This document shows, piece after piece, positions 46,380 through 54,978 of a DNA stretch of 64,000 nt. The notes beneath the pieces are model-generated. The model was not told the origin of the DNA. It searched no databases and was given only the letters and a program-made list of their open reading frames with translations. The stretch lies in NCBI GenBank assembly GCA_951213105.1, contig OX578150.1, positions 22,688,522-22,752,521 of the forward strand. The letters run 5' to 3'. The stretch is from Amaurobius ferox. Taxonomy: Eukaryota > Arthropoda > Arachnida > Araneae > Amaurobiidae. The translations under genes and the position numbers were made by a program. Numbering within the stretch: position 1 is the stretch's first letter; every line of letters starts with the position of its first letter.

Positions 46380-47037
46380 TCATTTTAAACTATTAAATAT
46401 GGATATAAATAGGACACGACAAAAATACGTACTAAGAAATTTAGTATCAAAATATATGTTTGTTATTACAAAAAGTTAATATAGTTTTCGAGTAATTTCC
46501 TTATTAAATTGAAGAAGATTAAAAATTTTCCAATTTTCAAGTTTGTAACATCTCAAAATCTAAAAGATCTAGCCTTGAACAATTAGCATGAATTTAAAGC
46601 TCTTTGAAAGTCCTACAAGTGTATATAATTGGATTTTGGATCGAAATTTTTAGGAGGAGGAGGGGGGGGGGGGGGAGAAAAAACTTAAACTTTGAAACTT
46701 AAAAATGAGGTTTTTTTTACCATATTTCAGATTTTCCCTCAAAATATCTTAGAAAATATAAAATATCGATATAATTAGTAAGAAGCAAAAATATGTATGA
46801 GAAAATTTAGTTTCTAAATTTATATATATATTTAAAAAAACTTTTATAGTTTTCGAGTAATCATCTTTTGAAAGTTTGAAAGAAGTTTGAAAATTTGACT
46901 TTTTTTAAGTTTGTAATGCTTATATCTTAAAAACTAAAAGTGATGCTATAAACAATAAGCATGAATTTATTGCTCTTTAAAAATCCTACAAGTGTTTATA
47001 ATTGGATTTTGGGTCACTTTCTTGGTGCCTGAAACAT

Positions 47038-47083
47038 AGTGGTTATAATTTCGATATTTTAACATATCGAAATTATAACCACT
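47038..47083. repeat. 20-bp perfect snap-back hairpin
   Basis: AGTGGTTATAATTTCGATAT is followed after six bases by its exact reverse complement. In the other family C copy the sequence passes through without the inverted piece, so this is a local templated inversion-duplication. Confidence 0.85.
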
Positions 47084-47114
47084 ATACTTCAAAATCCGAG
47101 TTTTCCAATGGGTG

Positions 47115-47158
47115 TTGAAGACCCAGACCGTCCGACTCGTCCTGAGGACTTAGAGTAA
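47115..47158 (-). mobile_element. 44-bp micro-retroposon with 18-bp target duplication
   Basis: The insert starts TTGAAGACCCAGACCGTCCG on the plus strand and is bounded by CGAGTTTTCCAATGGGTG at 47097-47114 and 47159-47176. The other family C copy (about 35820-35845, minus strand) has this site once and uninterrupted. It matches the 58-bp insertion at 46099 over nearly its whole length, apart from one inserted T and the differing end. Confidence 0.88.
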
Positions 47159-47385
47159 CGAGTTTTCCAATGGGTGGAAAAGCTGTAATATTTGAAATGC
47201 CACGATTGTTGCAGCTCACGTTGGCTGCTAAACCCTTTTAATATCCCCTGAAATAAACCCTTTAATAACCCCTGAAATATTGGTGCACAAGCACGAGATA
47301 TTTTCTTTAGTTTAAAATAAATTAGGAAGTTGAATGAACTTGAGGATTCTGAAGATGTTTAATGATTGGTGAGGTTTGAACAGAT

Positions 47386-48689
47386 TAGGCGAAAATATAC
47401 GTATTCAAGCACGAATTTATGTGCCGCCAGGAAAGCTTAAATTAGCTAGAATGTAAAATCTCGTCAGTAGGTTTTAATTTTATACCGCAAATAAAGTTAG
47501 TAAAATAATCGAATATATTAAAGTGAAGTCTATGGTCGGAGTTTTTAGATGAAATCGGGACGAAATATAAAAGCGCTAGCTAGCTATGAATAGTTAGCGA
47601 GTAATTTGTTTGCCTGCTTGCTTGCTTTGCAATCCTGCAAACGAAACAAATAAATCTGAAGAAATAGAATAAACTTATTGAATTTTACTGGAGATTTATC
47701 TTATAAAGTATTATTCACACAAAACAATTTCAGCTCCATTGGGCTGAAGAGACCGCCGATTATATTTTTCTGAATTTATCAGGAGTCAGAAGTAACTTAC
47801 TGCATGTAGTGTCATGAAAGTTGTCCTCATCATTATTTTTGTTAATAAAATTTGAATTTGTAATTGCATAAATCTTAAGAATTATTTGTACATATTAGCA
47901 GGAAAACATTATAAATAAATCAAACAAATGATCTCATGAATAAATTGGAAAAGAGGAGAGATGAAGGAAAAGCATTTCAATCCCTAAAAACCTAATGTAT
48001 AATATAATGGGACAATTCAGAATTTTGCAGGTTATTATCAGCAATTTATTTAAATAGCTAATATTTAAATATTAAATTAAACACGCAAAAATATTTAAAG
48101 TTGTTGCGTTTTGGATTTCGCAGATAAAAACCTGGAATCCTATTTGAAGCTATTTGTTACTGTTCATTGTAGCCTCCTCTAAAATCTGATTCAAATACTG
48201 CAGGGACATAGATACAGAATAATGGAATACTAGCCAAATTACAAGAAAATTTTCCACCCTGACGAATTTAACATTTGTTTTATTGTATCGCTGGATCGAA
48301 TTACCCGGTATTGGCCCGGACGTAAATAAAAATCCCCGCTACTTAAATAATACATTTACAGATAACACTAGTCAATTTTCTTCAAATCCTAAACTGACGC
48401 CGAATTATCAATACGCTATCCGCAAAGCGAAAAGAAAATACACGCTCTCCGTAATGCAAAAAAAAAAAAATGAATGAAAGATTAATAACCTTCAGAAGAT
48501 GAACGCGGCATTAGATCGTTACGTTAGCTGCTAAATCGTACGGGTAGCTGTTAGGTCTTATCGATGACTGGAGGTTCTGTAACTGTTAAATCGTAACTGT
48601 TAAATCGCTGCTAGATCATATCGGTAGCTGGAGATTAACTGATTTTGGAATTTTAAAATTCGTTAAAATATCTGATTTAAATTTTGGAA
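47386..48689. other. Intergenic stretch; possible promoter or LTR piece
   Basis: At about 47569-47660 there is GAAATATAAAAGCGCTAGC, a TATA-like box. GC-richer sequence with repeated GCTTG follows, then AATAAA twice, as in a short LTR. Paired LTR or coding parts were not found. The 64-codon frame at 48283-48477 has no recognised domain. Imperfect repeats of GCTGCTAAATCGTA type lie at 48525-48635. Confidence 0.35.
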
Positions 48690-48812
48690 AAAGGCATTCG
48701 AGACGCATTATTTCAGCTATAGATGTGACTGTCTGAAAAAATTCAATGTGGTAGATATCGTGCTGCATTGTGGACAGACAAACAGACATATTCTTCTTTT
48801 TATTATTATAGA
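48690..48812 (-). mobile_element. Helitron-like 5' end
   Basis: On the minus strand the sequence starts at 48812 with TCTATAATAATAAA, preceded by A as expected for Helitron insertion between A and T. The same start is used by the element at 19527. A GTCTGTTTGTCTGTCC microsatellite follows. The other end was not found. Confidence 0.5.
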
Positions 48813-49826
48813 TTCAGTGGTGGTGAAGACGATAGAAATGTAATGTTTAAAACGTCCCTGAGTTTGTGACAAGTGAATGAAAATATATAAAATATATTAG
48901 AAGATACAAAACCTAATCCAAAGTCACGAAAAATACATAGAATAGAAAAGGGGACAAGAATTAGGAAGGAAAGGGGAGGGGAGTAAAAAAAATTAAATAT
49001 ATTCTAATTTTCTGCCAAAAGATAACGTGCATCACAAAACTAAAAGAAGTGGAAAAAAATCATATTTGCAACGATTGGAGGACAAGGCAGTAAAAAACGC
49101 AATAATTTTTTTAGTAATTTTGGAAAAAGTAATAAACGAAAACATCTGAAAAGAATTTAGAGATAGATGCATAGGCCCAACAGAAACATGGGGAAATACC
49201 CAAATGCTTCCAAATTAATGCAAAAAAGGAGGGGGGGGGGGGGTAGAAATAAAAAAATATGACTTTCGAGCGGGGTAATATAAAAATAGGGCGTATTAAG
49301 AATAAAAAATTCCATTCATTGGAAAAGAGGAACGTCAATATTTCATTTTTTCTGGATTTTGAAAAAAAAAAAAAAAAAATGGAAAAAATAGATACCACAT
49401 ATCATACAATAAAACTTTATATAAGAAGATTAATAATTTAAATGTTTGAAATTAACTAACATGGGGATAGGGGTAATGAATTACTTGAGAAGAAATAAAA
49501 AAAAAATCACAGTATCAAAATTTAAATTACAATTTTTAATATTGTTTACTTAACATTTTACCTAAAAGTATATTACATTATAATTATAACTAAACGTGCA
49601 ATTATGCAAAAATAAAATAATATTTACTGATTATTGAACGTATATCTAGACAGAAATTTGTATGCATTAGCAAAAGATTCTGTCAAATTCATAGATTGGG
49701 TCCATAAATTAAAATTTATTAATTTATAAAACAGCTCTAACAATTCAGAAACAACTTTTGCACTTTTATGCAAATATTCATAATGGAATATGTTGCTTCG
49801 CAAAAAATATTTTATACCGTTTTTTA
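48813..49826. other. AT-rich stretch with A and G runs
   Basis: A G run at about 49232-49242 and an A run at 49362-49379. Frames on both strands at 49111-49441 are low-complexity shadows. No gene seen. Confidence 0.45.
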
Positions 49827-50571
49827 CTTTCCCTACAATACATGGTAATGTATAGGGAAAGTATTGGAATCATGTCGAAAATCGCAACTCGAGTTTTCGA
49901 CGGATCTACACGTTTCGAGACCTCTAGAATACGAAAAAACTATTTTTAGCGTGACGTCTGTGTGTGTGTCTGTCTGTGCAGATTTTGTATCCACTCTAAC
50001 TAAAAAACTAATTGACCGAATTTCATAAAATTTGGTAGGTAAGTCACTTGTGCACGAATATGGTGCTGATTAGTTTTGGGTATGACTCGGATTAAAAGAA
50101 CCCGCCTTTTTTTGCGAAATGGCCCGCAAAATCTTGTATCCTCTCTAACTGAGAAACTAATGGACCGAATTTCACAAAATTTGGTAGATAAGTCGCTTGT
50201 AGGCCACCCTGGTGCTGATTAGATTTTGATATAATTCGAAAAAAAATAACCTGCCTTTTTTTGCAAAATGGCCCGCAAAAATCATCAAAATCTAAACTTA
50301 AGAACTACGTATGCTCAAATATAGCCATTAAATGCTTGTTTAATACGTAATTTTTAGCGAAGAAAAGAATAAGACCAACCCCATTACACTAGGACTAGCC
50401 GTTCTCGAGATATTTTAGTTTTTCGTATTTTTCCTACACCATTTTTGAAAATAAGTCCAGTTTTCAAATGAGAACGAAAATTGAATTAAAAATTAATTAA
50501 ATTTAATTTAAATAAATAGAACGTGAATATAAGTCTGCAGGGAAAGTCATGTGCTGCTCACATCAGATTTT
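49827..50571 (+). repeat. Hairpin family A copy, full length
   Basis: Best complete copy. The 5' hairpin CTTTCCCTACAATACATGG... at 49827-49861 has a 14-bp stem with a 3-base bulge. It is followed by a TG/CTGTCTG microsatellite, two internal units of about 146 bp, 'GGACTAGCCGTTCTCGAGA', and the terminus CATGTGCTGCTCACATCAG. Frames inside are not genes. Confidence 0.88.
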
Positions 50572-51512
50572 TTTTTCTTCGTATTGCAATGAAACTGGAA
50601 AAATTAAAATATGAAGATCATTTTACACCATTGCTTAATTATTTGCCTCTGAAATTTTTCATAGAGCAGCCATGGGACCTGCAGTTATTATTTTGGATAA
50701 AAACGTGAAAAAATTATTCTTCTATCAGTATTATTCTGGGGCTAATGCCTTAGATTAAGTTCATCATCAAATTAATTTTATTTGTTAAAACACATTAAAA
50801 ATCAACAAAAGGCATAGCCAATTAAGAAATTTTATGAGAATATTTTAAATAATTGCAAAAAAAATGATCCGAATACTTAAAAGAAGCCTTATTTGACGAA
50901 GATGAATTTGTGAATCTTGCACAGCAGCATAACACAGCACTCTGAATACTAAGAAATGAAGTAGCTTTTTACTTCTAGTTACTGTGTAATCTGCAACTGC
51001 AATGACCTCCAGCTAGGTTCAATGTCTAAATGAGCTAAAATGGTAGATATCCAAAAGAATGACCATCTGGACTAATCTCCTACCTCCCTTCCTTTTAGAA
51101 GTGCGCGATCATAGAGTCCTCATCCATGTGTTAACAATTTGAATTTAGAAACAGGAACACATTCTGAGAATCGCCCTTAAAGTTTTTTCCAGTATTTGTG
51201 AGAAACAAAGTCAGCCTCAGGGATCGCAGACTGCACCCAGATGCAGGTTGTATAAAATCTAGTAATCTCCTAAATGTTTGAGCTTACGTACTTTCAAGAA
51301 CTATACATTGCTTCAAAAGAGATATAATTATGGGAGAAAAACGATTCTATCCTTTTAATGTTTTAATACTATCTAAAAATGTACATTGATTCATTTATAT
51401 TAAAGTGGCACAAAATTAGTTCATTTTCAATTTTTTTTTAATACGACCACAAAAATCATTCTTACTACACCCAATTTCACTTCTAAATGGCCGCCCCTAA
51501 TTCGGCCGCTGA
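50572..51512. other. Intergenic stretch
   Basis: No gene, RNA or repeat recognised. Confidence 0.4.
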
Positions 51513-51620
51513 CTAGCATCTCAAACCTGCGGTCATTCCCAATGCGAAACAAAATCCGGCGCAATGCGCATGCTCACGGACTCTTCCCCTCCAGTGCTTC
51601 AATATTTCGTCAAGGGGGTG

Positions 51621-51651
51621 ATATAAATAGTGTGCAGAAGCTGAATCACTC
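51621..51651 (+). promoter_or_regulatory. TATA box and initiator-like site in left TIR
   Basis: ATATAAATAG at 51621-51630 precedes TCACTC at 51646 by about 25 bases, close to TATA-initiator spacing. The zinc-finger frame begins about 180 bases downstream. The right arm holds the same box facing inward. Confidence 0.4.
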
Positions 51652-51812
51652 ACTGCGCATGCCCTGATCTTTGGTGTACCCTAATGTTATGACTAATTTT
51701 CCCCCTCCATGATGATTAGGTAACTGTTTTTTGGTTCGGATCTCTCGTGTGATCGATCGAAGCTTTTTCAATGTTGGCATTTAACAATTTTTAAGCACGT
51801 TTTTCGTCAATT

Positions 51813-51995
51813 TTGTGTTTAACGAGAATGTCTGAAAACGCGGATATTGTTTCTGGATCCAGCAGATTTTCGTGCTCGCTGTGTATGCGTAATTTTACCA
51901 TGCGATATAATTTAAATAAATACTTAAGAATATTTCATGCCGGAGTAATTTCAGTTCCAGCTTCCCAAACACAATACAGACCCGCCTTTTTGTAG
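51813..51995 (+). pseudogene. C2H2 zinc-finger protein fragment (element-encoded)
   Basis: The frame reads MSENADIVSGSSRFSCSLC and continues through NFTMRYNLNKYLRIFH. This is a C2H2 finger with Cys-x2-Cys, the central Phe and Leu and the last His, but the first His is Tyr (NKYLR). It stops after 60 codons, so only the start of a longer protein remains. Its position right behind the left TIR and TATA box suggests the DNA-binding N-terminus of a lost transposase. Confidence 0.5.
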
Positions 51996-52844
51996 AACTA
52001 AAGCAACATACACCGGGAGGGCGTTGGCCTATAAACTGTTCAATCATGGGCGGCTCATGCCCAAAAAAGTGTGTATGTGTGTGTGTGTGTGTGTGTGGGG
52101 GGGGGGGGGGCAAGAGCTGGAAAAAGCTAAAAATGGCTTAAAATAGTTAAAAAACGTAAAAAGTGGGGGGCATTGCCCCCACCCTGTAGAACTTCCTATG
52201 TGTTCAATGTAATCCCTTTAGACGTTCGAGCACCACTGGACATTAAAACTTTTAAATGGCTTAATCTAGCTGAAACCCTATTGTATGGAGGATTTTTTTC
52301 AATTTTAATCTTATTGTGTAATGTAACTGGTATCTGTCAGTATGCACTGATGTAAACCTAATAAATTCATTTCCCTGATATTTGCCTGTGACTTCCTGAT
52401 TTTCCCTGACACTTGAAAACACTTCAATCATTTCACAGCACACGATAAGCATGAAATCCAATGTAAAACATTAAATTCCTTTTATCGTAATACAAAATAA
52501 TAAAAAAAAATGTTTTTGGTGCTATTTTATTTCATTTGCCATGATAAAATTTGGCTCAAAGTTGGGAGTTATCCCCCCTGGACCCGCCAGTACATTACTA
52601 ATTAATAGCAGAAACCGTGTTTACCGTAATACTCGTATGTAGTGATATGTGATTTAAATGAAACTTTACCAGCCCAATAATTATTATCAGAGGTTGACGA
52701 TTTTATTTGGTGATGATTGTTGCTATTTATCGTCAAACTAATGCAGAATGTCACCAAGGTCACTAAAATACCAAAAAATCACATCTGAAATTTCAAAGAG
52801 AGGGGTGTGTGAACACCTAAACATCCACCCTTGGCAATACCAGT
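51996..52844. other. Decayed interior of the 130-bp-TIR element
   Basis: Holds a (GT)n tract at 52070-52097 followed by a G run, then sequence without recognisable coding potential. Confidence 0.45.
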
Positions 52845-52852
52845 GTATTGAA

Positions 52853-53004
52853 CAGGGATGTAGCTAGAAATATTTTGGGGGGGAGGGTGTCACATTTTAA
52901 AAAGTAAGCGTAAAAGAACAAGAATATCGTTTTTTGCAATTTGTGGTAATATTTTGGGGGGCAGACCCATGGGCTCCACACGGCTATTTATAGCCTTGCT
53001 ACTG
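52853..53004. mobile_element. Possible hAT-like MITE
   Basis: The ends CAGGGATGTAGC and, inward from the right, CAGTAGCAAGGC are loosely inverted and of hAT style. The flanking octamers do not match, so support is weak. Confidence 0.3.
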
Positions 53005-53142
53005 AATAGCACATTTTATAAATTATTATTCAATTAAAAAAAATCACAAATTTTGCGGCTCAAAACATTTGAGTCATCTCCTTTTCAATTTATTTATACC
53101 TCTTCTCAAGTGTAGGGGTTTGAGAGGGAGCAGGGAGGTTTC

Positions 53143-53286
53143 CAGGGGCGGATTTACGGGTCAATAATCTAGGAGGGGGGACGTCGTTGCCTATCTATCA
53201 AAGTTTTAGGTCCTGAATATTAAAAAATAGATAGTGTTAAATGCGACACTCAAACATGTCGGGGGAGGGGGCGATATCCGCGCCTG
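53143..53286. mobile_element. 144-bp hAT-like MITE
   Basis: Ends CAGGGGCGGATTT and, inward from the right, CAGGCGCGGATAT are inverted. The flanking octamers GAGGTTTC (53135-53142) and GAGGTATT (53287-53294) agree at six of eight positions, fitting an 8-bp duplication. CAGGGGCGGA is a familiar hAT terminus. No coding capacity. Confidence 0.65.
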
Positions 53287-53294
53287 GAGGTATT

Positions 53295-53860
53295 CCTCCC
53301 CCAGTAGCGTATCATTATGTATTACAGCACTAAGAGGTTTGTTTACACAACGCTATTAACTCGCAAAGTAATATGTTCATGCAAATCGCCCCCCTCTCTT
53401 AAAATTCGTACTTAATTCACACCTGAGACACAGGAATTAAAGTAAACTTGCAATTGAATAACTTCACATAAGTAGCGATAAGAAAATACCTTTTTTTCCC
53501 GCTTGTGTGTAAAATTACGTATGTAATTTTCAAGTGTATAAATTACGAAATCATAAAATATTATATTATTTAAAATAAAACTTTCCTTTACCATACATTT
53601 AAAATCGGATTACAATTTAAAAAATAGAGGGCAGTTCATCGTTCTGTTTACCATTCAACCATTACATTACAAATTCCAATGCCTAAAAATCGTAAAATCT
53701 CAGAACGAACGTTAAAATCCAAGGTAACACTGTACATATTCGTAAATATTCTCATTGGGATGCAATGCTGTACATTTTGGATCGCATTTTTATAATTTTA
53801 ATCGCAAAACTGTAATTGCGAAGCATGTCAGACTGTCAGCTGTGATCAGACTGTCAGCTT
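53295..53860. other. Remaining interior before the right TIR
   Basis: AT-rich, no gene recognised. The minus-strand frame at 53412-53594 has no domain. Confidence 0.4.
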
Positions 53861-53984
53861 TTCAGCTTCTGCACACTATTTATATCACCCCTTGACGAAA
53901 TATTGAAGCACTGGAGGGGAAGAGCATGCGCATTGCGCCGGATTTTGTTTCCCATTGGGAATGACCGCAGGATTGAGATGCTAG

Positions 53985-54230
53985 TGGCAGGTCTGTATAA
54001 TATTAGTCTGTGCAGATAATGCTAAGGACAACCCTAAATAAGAACGTCGTCCACCCCTCCACCCCCTCTTTATTTTACCTAGTGCAAACTGGTACGATTA
54101 TCTGAAATTACTCAGAACGCTTTTCCCCTCAATTACTGGTACTTTCCGAGGGAATCTTTTCAAATTGGACGTAAAAACCCGCAAGGAGTTCTTAGCTTAA
54201 CAAAAAATATTGTTAAACGATTAAATATCG
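53985..54230. other. Spacer
   Basis: Short stretch between the TIR element and the LINE fossil, nothing recognised. Confidence 0.4.
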
Positions 54231-54770
54231 TGTAGGACCTTCCATTTAAATGAAGAGAAGCCACTCAAAGTGGTTATCCGAGGGCTACCAGTGCCCACTA
54301 GTCCAAAGTTGATTAAAGAAAAATTAGTGAGTTTTGGATTCCAAATAAATAGTATAACGCAGCTGGTTAAAGGTCAAAAAACTAATAGGGTGCTAATGTC
54401 CCTATTTTATGCTCAGACTCTAAAAACCCTTGTAAACCTTAAGATGTACGAAATAGTTAAAATATTAGAAGTCAGTTTTAACATCGAAAGATAACGTGGG
54501 CGCAAGGGCTCAGCCATTCTTTGTTTTTGTAGCCAGAAATTCCACCACAAGGCAAATAGCTTCCATTTACCGCCTAAATGCGTCAAGTATGCGGACGAAC
54601 AAAGATCTTCAGACTGCCCTAAAAAAGCAGAAAAAAAGTGCGTTTGAGCGAATTGCGACGATGATCATCCTGCAAGCTACCGAGGGTGCCAGAAATTCCC
54701 CAAACCCAGATATACTCCGAGAACCTTATCAAGTAAAATTGTAACAAATACCCAATCTTACTCTGCTGCT
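54231..54770 (+). pseudogene. Jockey-like LINE ORF1 fossil (PRE_C2HC and zinc knuckles)
   Basis: The first frame reads KVVIRGLPVPTSPKLIKEKL followed by GFQINSITQL, the start of a PRE_C2HC domain. After a frame change come remnants of CCHC knuckles: CFCSQKFHHKANSFHLPPKC, then DCPKKAEKKC, a stop, NCDDDHPASYRGC, and Pro/Ser-rich sequence. This is the order seen in ORF1 nucleic-acid-binding proteins of jockey-type elements. Several knuckle Cys and His are replaced, so it is dead. ORF2 is missing: the sequence passes into Penelope-like element 2. Confidence 0.75.
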
Positions 54771-54978
54771 TTCCACCCTAACACTAAAGATTTCCCTAAA
54801 TTGCCAGATAAAACTGATGAAATCCAAATAGTTGAATTTAATCCTCAAAAACCGCCATTAGAAGATGGTAATTACAATAAAGATGATTGGTTGGAATTCA
54901 TAGACATGTTAGTTCGGTTCGAGAAGAACGGTTATCAACGTCCAGTTATCGATAACCAGTTACCCTCATGCTTTATAT
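54771..54978 (+). other. Transition between LINE fossil and Penelope-like element 2
   Basis: A 62-codon frame (54801-54989) ends in ...NGYQRPVIDNQL. I cannot tell whether it belongs to the LINE ORF1 tail or to the leader of the Penelope-like element. The junction lies somewhere here. Confidence 0.4.

Larger units (their letters stand above)
46380..47385 (+). repeat. Dispersed repeat family C copy, with two local rearrangements
   Basis: It contains two partial repeats of a unit with 'AATTGGATTTTGG', 'TTTTCGAGTAAT' and 'TTTGTAA..CT', a G run at 46662-46674, and then the part matching 35640-35860 in reverse. The copy carries a 20-bp snap-back hairpin (47038-47083) and the 44-bp micro-insertion, neither present in the other copy. 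Confidence 0.65.
51513..53984. mobile_element. 2.47 kb element with about 130-bp terminal inverted repeats
   Basis: Left (51513-51645) and right (53861-53984) ends are inverted copies, both starting CTAGCATCTCA. They share 'CCTGCGGTCATTCCCAAT', 'TCCGGCGCAATGCGCATGCTC' in part, and 'TGATATAAATAGTGTGCAG'. Each arm thus carries a TATAAATAG box pointing inward. A C2H2 finger frame follows the left arm. The rest of the interior is decayed and invaded by smaller elements. The superfamily was not recognised, and no target-site duplication is clear. Confidence 0.75.

Noticed and set aside
47115..47158. Hammerhead ribozyme, because of CTGAGGA matching CUGANGA
   Set aside because: No following stem with GAAA and no cleavage-site stem could be found; the second copy lacks one base of the motif.
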